From positions 248,001 to 312,000 of the forward strand of contig NZ_WHNY01000060.1 in NCBI RefSeq assembly GCF_013141695.1: 64,000 nt of DNA. The letters are read 5' to 3'. Within the stretch, counting starts at the first letter, position 1. Every line of letters begins with the position of its first letter. Source of the DNA: Paenibacillus plantarum (GTDB lineage: Bacteria; Bacillota; Bacilli; Paenibacillales; NBRC-103111). A model generated the notes under the pieces. That model was not told the origin of the DNA and did not search any database. It worked only from the letters and a program-made list of their open reading frames with translations. The translations under genes were made by a program, and so were the position numbers. This document shows, in pieces, positions 45,942 to 54,951 of the stretch.

Positions 45942-47144
45942 TTAAAACGTTGGAAAACGTTTGACAGGAATAAAACAATGGACAACAGTCCCTTGTTCAG
46001 GCAGGGAGCGTACTTGCAAAGTGCCTTGCAGCGCCGTTATCCGTTCTTGCATCGCGGCTATACCGAAGCCCATTTTCAATTGTTCGGAGCCAACACCATC
46101 ATCTTCAATGCGTAGGGAGATTTGGTCATCGGCGTAGGTTAGTACAATTTCAATAGAAGCTGCTTTACCATGGCGCTTGGCATTCGTCAGTGATTCTTGT
46201 AAACAACGAATTAAGGAGAGCTTGGTTTGTTTGGGAATTTCGAACTCGTCACTAACTGTCGTGAAGTGAATCTGTGTGCCTGTATGCAAGGCAAATTCAT
46301 TGGCAAGTCGTGACAGTTGCTGAGATAGCAGCAGATCGCCCTCTTGGGGGACCATCTGATGAATGCTGCGGCGCACTTCTTCTAGACCGCCTCTAGTTAC
46401 ATTGCGCAGGACGTCGAGCTTCTCCTTGGCTTTCTCGGGTGAAACCTCGATCAAATACGAGACGGCGTCCATGCCCATAATGACGGATGTGAACGTATGT
46501 CCTACCGTATCATGCAGCTCACGGGCCATCCGATTGCGCTCTTCAACTAAAGTAAGCTGCTCAATTTGATTCGCGTACTGCTCAAGGACGTTATTTTGCT
46601 CATGGATCAAATGGTACTGACGTTGGTTCTCACCTAGCAGCTTCTCGGTCTTCTCGTTAGAGGTAACGGCGCGTTGTAAGCTTAATCCGATGGCGAAGAA
46701 GAGAACAGCATTCAGGATAAAACTAAATAATTGTCCGACTCCCATGCCGCTATGTAGAAGGAAAAAGTAAGTCACCGGCATGCCTAACATGAAAATAGGA
46801 GCGGTCCACCACGCATTTTTTCGATCAGTGAGGAATCCAATGACCATAATTGGGCAATTAATGGTAAGTAAGGCGTCCTGCTTCATCCAAGCCAAATAAA
46901 TTTGTAGGGGAATACCGGTTAGTAGAACAGCAATCGGATAGCATGTTGGATTGATATAGTGGGGTCGCCAGAATATAAAAGGAGCCCCATAAGAGAGTAA
47001 TATGGCCAATATGGTCAACATGATGTGGGAAAATGGTTGTTCATAGATGTGAAGGCAGCTATACAGTAAACCAAGCAGTGCAGCGCCGGTCAAGACGATA
47101 AACAGTGACCACTCTACACCGTGCCACGGTCTTCTTTGGATCAT
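45942..47144 (-). CDS. Sensor histidine kinase, NarX/LiaS-like (HisKA_3)
   Basis: A 400-residue kinase with about six N-terminal membrane helices (10-155), a coiled-coil linker (160-200), the HisKA_3 dimerisation domain with phospho-acceptor H211 (MARELHDTVGHTFTS), and a HATPase domain (about 290-395; QESLTNAKRHGKA, DDGVGSE, GFGIAAMQERI). The ATG at 47144 has AAAGGAG at good spacing; an upstream in-frame ATG at 47189 lacks one. It is co-transcribed with the LuxR-type regulator and lies back to back with an ABC exporter. The signal is unknown. Confidence 0.92.
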   Translation of the reverse strand: MIQRRPWHGVEWSLFIVLTGAALLGLLYSCLHIYEQPFSHIMLTILAILLSYGAPFIFWRPHYINPTCYPIAVLLTGIPLQIYLAWMKQDALLTINCPIMVIGFLTDRKNAWWTAPIFMLGMPVTYFFLLHSGMGVGQLFSFILNAVLFFAIGLSLQRAVTSNEKTEKLLGENQRQYHLIHEQNNVLEQYANQIEQLTLVEERNRMARELHDTVGHTFTSVIMGMDAVSYLIEVSPEKAKEKLDVLRNVTRGGLEEVRRSIHQMVPQEGDLLLSQQLSRLANEFALHTGTQIHFTTVSDEFEIPKQTKLSLIRCLQESLTNAKRHGKAASIEIVLTYADDQISLRIEDDGVGSEQLKMGFGIAAMQERITALQGTLQVRSLPEQGTVVHCFIPVKRFPTF

Positions 47145-47304
47145 AGATGAGCTCCTTTTACTAACAGTTCGTATCTTACCATTGTACATAAAATTAGGGA
47201 AAAGCCATAGTGAGCGCAGTCATATGACTGAAATATCACTAGGCATGACAGTCGAAGTAAGCTAGGATTGGATTATATTGGTTAAAAAAGAGAGGAGATG
47301 TCGA

Positions 47305-48240
47305 ATGTCAGCATCACAAGAGGTTGGTACACCCATTGTACAGGTAGATCATATTTCCAAACGAATTGGTTCTAAGACCATCATTGATAAGCTCAGTTTC
47401 GATGTGCCGCGTGGCGAGGTGTTCGGATTTCTCGGGCCCAATGGCGCGGGTAAAACGACTACCATCCGTATGATGGTAGGACTGATGTCGATTTCGGAGG
47501 GGGATATCCGTGTTGGCGGGTATTCGATTCGCACGCATTTTGAACAAGCGATTCGTCATATTGGCGCGATTGTAGAAAATCCGGAAATGTATAAATTTTT
47601 AAGCGGCTACAAGAATTTGGTTCATTATGCCAGGATGATTCCAGGTATCGGTGAGGAGCGAATTGGGGAGGTGATCGATCTTGTCGGGATGACGAATCGC
47701 ATTCATGACAAGGTGAAAACCTACTCGCTGGGCATGCGGCAACGACTAGGCATTGCGCAAGCGCTTCTGCATAAGCCGTCGGTTCTTATTTTGGACGAGC
47801 CGACCAACGGGTTGGACCCAGCTGGCATACGGGAGCTTCGAGATCATTTGCGTAAGCTTACCCGTGAGGAAGGGATTTCCGTTATTGTTTCTTCGCATCT
47901 GTTAGCGGAAATGGAACTGATGTGTGACCGCGTAGCCATCATTCAAAATGGGAAATTAGTTGATGTTAGACTTATCAAGGAATATGTTCAGGAGGATGGC
48001 AAACAGCGGGTCGTCTATGAGGTGGACGCGATTGAACAAGCCATGAAGTTAGCTTCTGCTCAAGGGTATCCCGTTGAAGTTATCGATGCGGAACTTGTTA
48101 TGGATCTCGATAAACAAGAGATAGCTTTGTTGAATAAGCGGTTCGTAGAGGCAGGGATTTCCGTTTATGGCATCCGCAAAACATCGAAGTCGCTGGAAGA
48201 TCAATTTTTAGAAATGACGGGAAGTGATCCTATTGCTTAA
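47305..48240 (+). CDS. ABC transporter ATP-binding protein (exporter type)
   Basis: A 311-residue ATPase of the BcrA/CcmA-like group. Walker A is GPNGAGKTT (about 46-54), the signature is YSLGMRQRL, and Walker B is VLILDEPTNGLDP. An extra C-terminal region of about 80 residues follows the ATPase core, as in antibiotic or lipid exporter ATPases. The ATG at 47305 has AGAGGAGATG upstream; a TTG at 47278 is an alternative. The gene is divergent from the kinase/regulator pair and overlaps the permease gene at its 3' end. Confidence 0.92.
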   Translation: MSASQEVGTPIVQVDHISKRIGSKTIIDKLSFDVPRGEVFGFLGPNGAGKTTTIRMMVGLMSISEGDIRVGGYSIRTHFEQAIRHIGAIVENPEMYKFLSGYKNLVHYARMIPGIGEERIGEVIDLVGMTNRIHDKVKTYSLGMRQRLGIAQALLHKPSVLILDEPTNGLDPAGIRELRDHLRKLTREEGISVIVSSHLLAEMELMCDRVAIIQNGKLVDVRLIKEYVQEDGKQRVVYEVDAIEQAMKLASAQGYPVEVIDAELVMDLDKQEIALLNKRFVEAGISVYGIRKTSKSLEDQFLEMTGSDPIA

Positions 48241-49171
48241 TCTCATCAAGAATGAGCATATGAAGATTTATAGTCGACTTCGAACATGGATTCTTGTGGT
48301 CTTGCTAATTGTCATCGTCGTGCTCACTGGTGTGTTATCGCATTCCGATACGAACAACAATGATGATAGCTGGAAAACAAGGGCTTCCGAAACGATTGAA
48401 CACAATAAGACAGAGCTTGCCAATCCGGATATTCCAGAGAATTTTAAGAAGCAGATGCGGGAACAAAGTGCGCTTCAGCAATACATGCTGGATCACAATT
48501 ACCCACCGATTGATAACACGATTTGGGAAGGCATGCTCACTGCGTCTGGCTTGATTATTGTGGTTACGCTCTTCACAGTCATTATTGCTGGAGATATGGT
48601 AGCAGGGGAGTTTACTTGGGGAACCATCAAGCTGCTGCTCATTCGTCCTGCTAGCCGGTCGAAGATCTTATTGTCGAAGTATCTGACAACACTTATTTTT
48701 GCAGCCACGTTACTGGTCGTTTTGTTCATTACCGCTCTGATTGTGAATGGCTTCTCCTATGGGTTTGAGCGACTGAGTCTCCCTCATTTAATTGTGAATG
48801 CCGCAGGGCAGGTGCTGGAGAAAAACATGCTGTTCTATGTGTTTGCTAACTATGGACTTAAATTAATTGAGCTTGTGATGATCGTTACACTGGCCTTTAT
48901 GATTTCCACGGTGTTTCGCAGTGCCTCACTTGCGATCGGCCTTAGTATTTTCATTATGTTCGCTGGCCAAATCATTACCTTGTTGTTCTTGCGGTATACG
49001 TGGGGCAAATACTTCCTATTCGCGAATACGGATCTCACTCCGTATCTAGAGGGACGGCCGCTAGCAGAGGGTATGACGTTAGGATTCTCCATCACCATGC
49101 TTGTGTGCTACTTTTTGTTATTCAACGTACTTTCCTGGGAAATATTCCGTAGACGTGACGTCGCGGCTTAG
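48233..49171 (+). CDS. ABC transporter permease, ABC-2 type
   Basis: A protein of about 312 residues with six membrane segments (the first near 14-32). A large extracytoplasmic loop (about 35-100) separates the first two, and the cytosolic motif GEFTWGTIKLLLIRPASRSK is typical of ABC-2 permeases. It overlaps the ATPase stop. The start is uncertain: a TTG at 48233 has GGGAAG about nine bases upstream, while a GTG at 48224 lies too close to it. Together with the ATPase it forms an exporter probably controlled by the adjacent two-component system. Confidence 0.85.
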   Translation: MLNLIKNEHMKIYSRLRTWILVVLLIVIVVLTGVLSHSDTNNNDDSWKTRASETIEHNKTELANPDIPENFKKQMREQSALQQYMLDHNYPPIDNTIWEGMLTASGLIIVVTLFTVIIAGDMVAGEFTWGTIKLLLIRPASRSKILLSKYLTTLIFAATLLVVLFITALIVNGFSYGFERLSLPHLIVNAAGQVLEKNMLFYVFANYGLKLIELVMIVTLAFMISTVFRSASLAIGLSIFIMFAGQIITLLFLRYTWGKYFLFANTDLTPYLEGRPLAEGMTLGFSITMLVCYFLLFNVLSWEIFRRRDVAA

Positions 49172-49199
49172 TGAAACAACTGCGATTGGTGGAGAGAGC

Positions 49200-49396
49200 C
49201 CAATTAACTGGAAAACGTACAGCTATTATTACTGTTTTTCGGTTCGGTAGTTGTTTAACTGGAAAATGTACAGCTAATTCGGCGAATTCGGGACAATTCT
49301 TAAGGAATGGACCGAAATAAAGGCATAAAATCCAGTTATTTCAATAAAATGAGCCAAAACAGCTAAATTAGCGACATAAAATCCATCTATTAGCTG
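49200..49396. repeat. Dispersed palindromic intergenic element, copy 3
   Basis: Four cores: AACTGGAAAACGTACAGCTA near 49205, AACTGGAAAATGTACAGCTA near 49257, CATAAAATCCAGTTATT near 49324 and CATAAAATCCATCTATT near 49374. The first two are direct and the last two inverted (their complements begin AACTGGATTTTATG or similar). Spacings of 52, 68 and 50 bases parallel the other two copies. Confidence 0.75.
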
Positions 49397-49458
49397 AATA
49401 AGTCTATAAAGGCGAATCGATCAGGAACTCGTGGTCGTGCACATAGAGCCCAACACAG

Positions 49459-49500
49459 AAAAAGCCCCAATCCCACCAAGAAAGTGGAGTTGGGGCTTTT
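49459..49500. terminator. Bidirectional terminator between permease and HAD genes
   Basis: AAAAGCCCCAA pairs with TTGGGGCTTTT (49490-49500), with an inner CCAC/GTGG stem. It is flanked by A and T runs on both sides and lies between convergent genes. Confidence 0.85.
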
Positions 49501-49537
49501 ATGTGTTGTTGGGGCTAGCGGTGTAAGGACTTTCCAG

Positions 49538-49578
<41 letters not shown>

Positions 49579-49630
49579 CGATCTTGGACTTCGATCTTTA
49601 AACATCAGTCTTGGAACTTCGCTCAGTCAT

Positions 49631-50365
49631 TCATTTCTTAATATACGATTGGATAGCCTCTGGCACTTCGAGTAGCGAGGGCAACTGGTAAAACGCGCCC
49701 TGCGGTGTGACGTCGATCGTCCCATTATTAAATACCCAATCATCAGCAACGGGGATATGAATTGCATGGATACCCGCATGGAGCGCTGGCAGCACATCTG
49801 TTGTGATGGAATTGCCGATCATCCACGTGTGCTGTCGGTCGAATTGCTTTTCCTGCATCAATGTATTCATAAACTCACGTGTCTTATGCACAGTTACGAA
49901 GATACGATCCTGAAAAAATTGGTCAAGACCGACATCCTTGATTTTCTTCATTTGAATGGAAACATCTCCGCCTGTATACAGAAACAAGTTGTGACCAGCT
50001 TGTTGAAGGTTGTGAAGGGTTTCATTCATCAGTGGGTATGGCTCGACGGTGTAACTGTAGACCGTGTGACCTAGCTGCATGAGCCAGTCCACCTCTTTGG
50101 CACTTACAGGACGGTTGTAGTGCTGCGCGAACCATTGATACGTCTCAACGAACGATTGCGGAAACCGTTCCGGCATAAAGCCGTGAATTTGGATTCCAGC
50201 AAGGTCGATTTGTAATTGTTTTTGCCTAATGTCCTGCTTAGTTAGACCATGTCCTGAATACCAAGTAAGCATCAAATCTACGAATTGGTCAATGACAAAG
50301 TCAAAATATTTATTGCAATGCACCAACGTGTCATCTAGGTCAAATAGGATGGCTTGTTCTCTCAT
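49631..50365 (-). CDS. HAD superfamily hydrolase
   Basis: A 244-residue phosphatase-like protein. Motif I is FDLDDTLVH (nucleophile D9, acid D11), followed by a helical cap, motif II FLYTGGD, a lysine near KKIKDVGLDQFF, and motif IV in WMIGNSITTDVLPALHAG. It is probably a phosphoglycolate phosphatase-like enzyme; the substrate is unknown. GGAG lies eleven bases before the ATG. It is 83 bases downstream of bactofilin copy 2 and may be co-transcribed with it. Confidence 0.88.
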   Translation of the reverse strand: MREQAILFDLDDTLVHCNKYFDFVIDQFVDLMLTWYSGHGLTKQDIRQKQLQIDLAGIQIHGFMPERFPQSFVETYQWFAQHYNRPVSAKEVDWLMQLGHTVYSYTVEPYPLMNETLHNLQQAGHNLFLYTGGDVSIQMKKIKDVGLDQFFQDRIFVTVHKTREFMNTLMQEKQFDRQHTWMIGNSITTDVLPALHAGIHAIHIPVADDWVFNNGTIDVTPQGAFYQLPSLLEVPEAIQSYIKK

Positions 50366-50448
50366 AGTTTCCGTGTCTCCTACATCAGTTAGAAATGAAT
50401 TTCCAACTAGTATATCATGTGGAAAGCTTCTATCCTAGCAGTAAGGAA

Positions 50449-50901
50449 TTACATGGCCACGGTGTTGCCTCTATACATATTGTCAGGAGCAGCAACAGGT
50501 CGGTTCCCAGTTTCAGTCTCATTGTTTGGTACAGGAACAGGCACGTCCGATTTCGTTTCCATTTTACTGCTGCCTTGGAAGACGCCGCCTTCTTCAATAA
50601 TGAAAGAAGCTGCACTAATATTGCCATGAAGGGAGCCTGTAGAGGTAATGGTCAGCTTGCCTTTGGTTGTAATATTGCCTTGAACGCTTCCAGCTAGAAC
50701 CACATCACGCGCAGAGATATTGGATTTCACGACGCCGTGTTCGCCAATAATGACGTCGCCAGCGCAGTCGATATCACCCGTAATTCCGCCCTCAATACGA
50801 ATGCTCGCTTCTGATTTAATACGGCCTTCAAAGCTCGTTCCCTCACCTATCAGTGTATCGGTTGTATTTGGATTCATGAGGTTTTTTGATTTTTTGAACA
50901 T
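50449..50901 (-). CDS. Bactofilin family cytoskeletal protein (copy 2)
   Basis: A 150-residue bactofilin with the beta-helix core (about 12-110; SEASIRIEGGITGDIDCAGD, NISARDVVLAGSVQGNITT, SFIIEEGGVFQGSSK). It matches copy 1 at 30444-30896 closely over the core, while the termini differ; the Pro/Val/Asn-rich tail here replaces the Lys/Gln-rich tail there. The ATG at 50901 is preferred because AAAGGATG lies about ten bases upstream; it begins one base after the M23 stop. It forms a pair with the peptidase gene and neighbours an actin-like gene. Confidence 0.92.
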   Translation of the reverse strand: MFKKSKNLMNPNTTDTLIGEGTSFEGRIKSEASIRIEGGITGDIDCAGDVIIGEHGVVKSNISARDVVLAGSVQGNITTKGKLTITSTGSLHGNISAASFIIEEGGVFQGSSKMETKSDVPVPVPNNETETGNRPVAAPDNMYRGNTVAM

Positions 50902-50902
50902 G

Positions 50903-51943
50903 TTAGTTATCATCCTTTCGAATCGATTTGAGGTAAGGCTTGGGATCGACGCTTTCGCCGTTTTTGAGTACTTCATAGTGAAGATGTGCTCCTGTGCTTC
51001 GGCCCGTAGAACCGACTAAGCCGATCGTACCGCCTTTTTCTATAGAATCACCTTTGTTAACTAGAATTTTATTTAAATGCATGTACCAGGTGCGTAAGCC
51101 CTTGGAATGCTCAATCACAATGTTGTTGCCATGGTAAATGTCCTTACCTGTACTGATGACTTTACCAGCAGCGGTTGCATAGACGGGATCATTCTCATGA
51201 GCACCGAAATCAATGCCGGAATGATAACTAGGTATTTTGGTAAATGGATCGGATCGATAGCCGAAAGGGGAAGTAACAACCTTCGTGCTCGTTGGCCACA
51301 ACGTTGGTGTGATGCGAAGCTGCTCCTGTTTGTCGGCCACTTTCTGCTTCGTTTGTACTAAATTCGTTTGCAACTCTTGTACTTCGCCATTCAGCGCAGT
51401 GAAGGAGGCAAGTGTATCTTGACCTAGCTTAAGAATGATATCTTGTGAGACAGGATTGGGGCTGCCACCTACACCTGTTGAAGGGGGAGACTCGCCGACT
51501 GTTGGCTGATTGGCATCTTTCTTAGCCTTGCCTTCGGATGAATTGCTTGCAACGGCGACATTACTTGGTTCGTGATCAATGCCAGCAATGGTTTTGAGAT
51601 CACTCTCTAACTTTTTTACTTCCTCGACTTGGGTTTTCATCTGTTCAGCTTGCTGGGACAGTTGAATGACTTCGTTTTGCAATTGTTCGATGGCCTCATT
51701 CTTAGAAGTTAGGGTTGCACTCCATTGCTGGTTGGCACCACTTAGCTTCGATTGCAAGTCACTTGCCTGTTTCACGGTATGTGCATGCATAAAGTAAATC
51801 GTTATGGAAATCAGCATTAGCAAGGTAAAGCATGCTGCAGCGATATAGGCAGATAAATGGGAAATGCGAAATCTGACAACCGATTGCGTAGCATCTGGAA
51901 TGATAACCAGCGTCAGTTTTTTGGGTTTCCACTTAAGCTTCAT
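50903..51943 (-). CDS. M23 family metallopeptidase, membrane-anchored (copy 2)
   Basis: A 346-residue peptidase laid out as in copy 1: membrane helix (about 30-55), coiled coil (about 60-125), linker, LytM domain (about 215-335). Zinc motif: HSGIDFG and HLHYE. The opening KKLTLVIIPDATQSVVRFRI aligns with KELTFMIIPGANRHTVRFKL of copy 1, which supports the ATG at 51943 even though GGAG is 14 bases upstream; a longer form from 52009 is possible. It probably cleaves peptidoglycan cross-links under control of the bactofilin encoded next. Confidence 0.9.
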   Translation of the reverse strand: MKLKWKPKKLTLVIIPDATQSVVRFRISHLSAYIAAACFTLLMLISITIYFMHAHTVKQASDLQSKLSGANQQWSATLTSKNEAIEQLQNEVIQLSQQAEQMKTQVEEVKKLESDLKTIAGIDHEPSNVAVASNSSEGKAKKDANQPTVGESPPSTGVGGSPNPVSQDIILKLGQDTLASFTALNGEVQELQTNLVQTKQKVADKQEQLRITPTLWPTSTKVVTSPFGYRSDPFTKIPSYHSGIDFGAHENDPVYATAAGKVISTGKDIYHGNNIVIEHSKGLRTWYMHLNKILVNKGDSIEKGGTIGLVGSTGRSTGAHLHYEVLKNGESVDPKPYLKSIRKDDN

Positions 51944-52142
51944 AAGGACTAAGTTGTCTCCTGTCATGGTTGAATTTGGTAAAGTGAAGTTCTGTACATC
52001 ATTCGTCATATTTTGCTAAAAACCTGCCTTCCTACCTACTAGTCCTAGTAAAATGAGTCTAAAGTAGGAAGGAATCCTGTCGTATATGATCGAATTTACT
52101 AATACAATTACAGAAAGCTGTAGATTTGGAGTGGAGGCACAC

Positions 52143-53234
52143 ATGATTAAGCTTGCAGGTATTGACATAGGGAACGATAGTATTAAGCTGGTGCTAGATG
52201 GGTCTAGAGAACCACTAGTAATTCCGAATATCATAGCGCCGGGTTACGAAAGACACATTTTGCAAGAAGAAGATTCACCTTGGAAAGCATTGGATGTCGT
52301 TATTTATAGTCCAAGCCTTTCACAGCGGAATCAACGTTATTTCGTAGGGCAACTGGCCTTAGAGCACGAGGATAACCTAGAGCTAGAAGACACGGATAAT
52401 AAAGCATTATCAGATCAATCCCTCATTGTAGCACTGACTGCACTTGCTTATCAGGGTCTCACGAATCAAGCAGCGGGCCCTGGCTACGGCAACGTTGACG
52501 AAGTTGAATACACATTGGGTACGGGTTTACCTGTTCGTTCTTTTCCGAAATATAGTCAAACATTTGAACATCGACTTCTAGGTGAGCACGAAGTGACATT
52601 CCTTTCCACTCCACAGTTCCATAATCGTAAAATAAAAGTTTCGATCCGCAAAGTAGCTGTCTCTATTGAAGGTGCGGCCGCCATGTTCCATATGGCAACA
52701 CACGACAGCTTGCAGGTCAAAGACGAAGAAATATACAACGGCTGCATTGGCGTTTGTGAAATCGGTGCCTTGACGACAGATTTCCCTGTCATCAAACGCA
52801 TGGCGATTGATAACCATTTTAGCCATGGTGAGCAGATCGGGATTGCAACGTATTTGGATGCGATTATTCGTGACGTTGAAGATGCCTACGGCCACTTGTT
52901 CCCAAGCCGAGCGAAGCTGGCGCAACGCGTGAAGAATCGTCAATTTACGATTCAGCTTCCAGGCGAAGGCCAAGTAGATATTCGGCCAATCGTAGATCTG
53001 CATTTCCGACGTGCCGCGGTACGCATGGTCGAAATGATTAAGAAGCGCTGGCGCAAATGCCCAGATATTCAATGCTTCTACGTGATTGGCGGCGGTGCAA
53101 CTGCACTGAAGCCGTATATCCAAGACGCGGCAGGAGCAATGAAATTACGTTTCACCAATGATAGTGAATTCTTAAATGTTAACGGCTACTTGAAGGTCGC
53201 GAAAAGCCGTTTAAATCAATCTGTTCCTGTTTAA
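52143..53234 (+). CDS. ParM/StbA-like actin family ATPase
   Basis: A 363-residue protein with an actin fold. Phosphate 1 is AGIDIGNDSIKLV (residues 4-16), phosphate 2 is IGVCEIGALTTDF, and the adenosine motif is FYVIGGGATALKPY near the C terminus. In phosphate 2 the usual aspartate is replaced by glutamate (CEIG instead of a D-I-G motif), which could slow ATP hydrolysis. Plasmid ParM proteins push DNA apart; chromosomal relatives of unknown role are common in Bacilli. No parR-like partner or centromere repeat is seen nearby. GTGGAGG lies seven bases before the ATG. It is divergent from the M23/bactofilin pair with a 199-base gap. Confidence 0.85.
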   Translation: MIKLAGIDIGNDSIKLVLDGSREPLVIPNIIAPGYERHILQEEDSPWKALDVVIYSPSLSQRNQRYFVGQLALEHEDNLELEDTDNKALSDQSLIVALTALAYQGLTNQAAGPGYGNVDEVEYTLGTGLPVRSFPKYSQTFEHRLLGEHEVTFLSTPQFHNRKIKVSIRKVAVSIEGAAAMFHMATHDSLQVKDEEIYNGCIGVCEIGALTTDFPVIKRMAIDNHFSHGEQIGIATYLDAIIRDVEDAYGHLFPSRAKLAQRVKNRQFTIQLPGEGQVDIRPIVDLHFRRAAVRMVEMIKKRWRKCPDIQCFYVIGGGATALKPYIQDAAGAMKLRFTNDSEFLNVNGYLKVAKSRLNQSVPV

Positions 53235-53250
53235 CATGTAATCATATGAG

Positions 53251-53275
53251 GCACTCGCTTAGGCGGGTGCTTTTT
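53251..53275 (+). terminator. Terminator after the actin-like gene
   Basis: GCACTCGC (53251-53258) pairs with GCGGGTGC (53263-53270), followed by TTTTT. Confidence 0.85.
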
Positions 53276-53326
53276 CTATTGACGATAAGCATTCCTCCAC
53301 AAATCAATTCACGGCTGCAACTTTAC

Positions 53327-54706
53327 TTAGTTACTGCTTTCGGCTTGTTTCAGCTTGGTAAGTTCCATATAGGTGGTCAATGTCGTCAACAACAGCGTAC
53401 TACCGAAGCCTATTGCACAAATCGAACCAATCATCGTAGATCTTTCGCCGAACATAAGGCCAATGAGAACAAATGCTACACAAAGGACCAAAACTAGATT
53501 TCCTCCCCATAACCATTGTGTATAGGACATTCGTTGGCTAAGTTTGCCTGAATTTTGTTCGGGATCCTCCTTTACATGTGTTCCTCCAGAGGGAGCGGGA
53601 AAAGCATCCGGATATTTCCTTTTTTTCCTATGCCCCGCGATAAGGAGGACGACCATGACGATAGGTTGGTAAGCCAAGACAATTACGGGTGAACTGAAAT
53701 TGGAGAAACTGAGTAACTCGGTGGTGCTTTTAAAGGAAAGACAAGCACACAAACCTATTAACAGTGCGATAGGTTTGTTAATCATCGGGTAATTTCGATC
53801 ATTGAAAATGGAGCTAATGCCGAGCAAAAGCGCTAAATAAATGGCGATTGTTTTACATGCAACGGTTGGATACCAGATCATGAGCATGATGAGATCAAGG
53901 CGATCTAGAAAATCTGTGACATGAATCGTTTGAACCAGATTAAAGCTAGGATAGGAGAAGTTTGCAGGCATCTTAGGGCCGAGTACGGCAATGATGGCAA
54001 ATAAAACGAGTGTGAGTAGAAAAAAACCTAGCAGGGAGCCATGGCGAATAGCCGAACGAACATGATTTGCATTGGATAGCATATGTAGAAATGCGCCCAG
54101 AATGAAAACATCACCCGCGCTCCCGAGTGTTAGAGCGGAACTAGCTGTCCAGTGCTGAATCGGCATTGTCAGCACAGGCGTTGTTAGCCTCAAATAAAAT
54201 TCGTTCGTTAAGAGCAACGGCATAATTGTAATCGTAACGACGAAGAGTGGGTAGAACAGGTCATTGACGCGTGCGATAACCTCTACACTCGTTTTACCAA
54301 AATACAAAAGCAACAAACAGTTTAGTAAGATTATAATTTCAAGTGGCGTTGTACTCAGTAAAAGGGTAGAACTAAATCTGGATACGGATGAAATATCACG
54401 AACGACAATTTGCCAGAAATGAAACAAAATGAGTAGATTCATAACTGTGCCCAGCCAAGGACCTAATAGTTCTTTGGAAATTTCAAAAATGTTCTTATAG
54501 GGAAACAGCTTCACCAAATAGCTAAAGAAGCCAGCAATTAGAAAGACATAGAGAATAGAAAGTAAATAGCTAAACCAAGCATCCATTTGATTGATGCGTA
54601 TCAATTCGTTTTGCAACGTGAGAACGCCTCCGCTGGTGACAATGGAAGAAGCTAGCCAAGAGAGCTGCCGTTGGTTAATGATCCGTTTACTATCGATGAG
54701 GAACAC
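53327..54706 (-). CDS. Spore germination protein, GerKB/GerAB type permease subunit
   Basis: A 459-residue membrane protein of the amino acid/polyamine transporter-like B subunits of germinant receptors. About ten hydrophobic segments span residues 10-370, and a polar insert with PSGGTHVKEDPEQNSGK precedes two final helices near 405-450, an extension beyond the usual length of about 365 residues. The opening RQLSWLASSIVTSGGVLTL is typical. B subunits bind the germinant. A GTG start is used, close to AAAGG. It is the last gene of the operon. Confidence 0.9.
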   Translation of the reverse strand: MFLIDSKRIINQRQLSWLASSIVTSGGVLTLQNELIRINQMDAWFSYLLSILYVFLIAGFFSYLVKLFPYKNIFEISKELLGPWLGTVMNLLILFHFWQIVVRDISSVSRFSSTLLLSTTPLEIIILLNCLLLLYFGKTSVEVIARVNDLFYPLFVVTITIMPLLLTNEFYLRLTTPVLTMPIQHWTASSALTLGSAGDVFILGAFLHMLSNANHVRSAIRHGSLLGFFLLTLVLFAIIAVLGPKMPANFSYPSFNLVQTIHVTDFLDRLDLIMLMIWYPTVACKTIAIYLALLLGISSIFNDRNYPMINKPIALLIGLCACLSFKSTTELLSFSNFSSPVIVLAYQPIVMVVLLIAGHRKKRKYPDAFPAPSGGTHVKEDPEQNSGKLSQRMSYTQWLWGGNLVLVLCVAFVLIGLMFGERSTMIGSICAIGFGSTLLLTTLTTYMELTKLKQAESSN

Positions 54707-54717
54707 CGCCTTTCATC

Positions 54718-54948
54718 TTAAATGCCAAGAACTCGTATGAACCAAGGAGAAACCACTTGCACGAAAAAATAGGAGGGCATTGGAATACTTACATGGATAT
54801 ATTTCAAGATGAGAAAAAGTAGGATTAAACCGATGGAAAGACCATAGGTTATTTGATTCCCAGTTCCCGTCGTCCGCAGCATCTTGCGATCGATAATGAA
54901 AGACCCGACCAAAATGATAAGAAAGCTGATAACAAAGATCCCATCCAT
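54718..54948 (-). CDS. Small two-helix membrane protein, germinant receptor D subunit-like
   Basis: A 76-residue protein with two membrane helices (about 3-20 and 33-52) and a hydrophobic end. It lies between the C and B subunit genes of the germination operon with AAAGGAGGG upstream. Small two-helix D subunits that tune germinant receptor activity are known from Bacillus receptor operons; the size, topology and position fit this class. Confidence 0.75.
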   Translation of the reverse strand: MDGIFVISFLIILVGSFIIDRKMLRTTGTGNQITYGLSIGLILLFLILKYIHVSIPMPSYFFVQVVSPWFIRVLGI

Positions 54949-54951
54949 CGT

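Noticed and set aside
52143-53234. Plasmid origin or integrated plasmid suggested by the ParM-like gene
   Set aside because: No rep gene, ParR gene, iterons or integrase is present and the neighbours are chromosomal housekeeping and sporulation genes.
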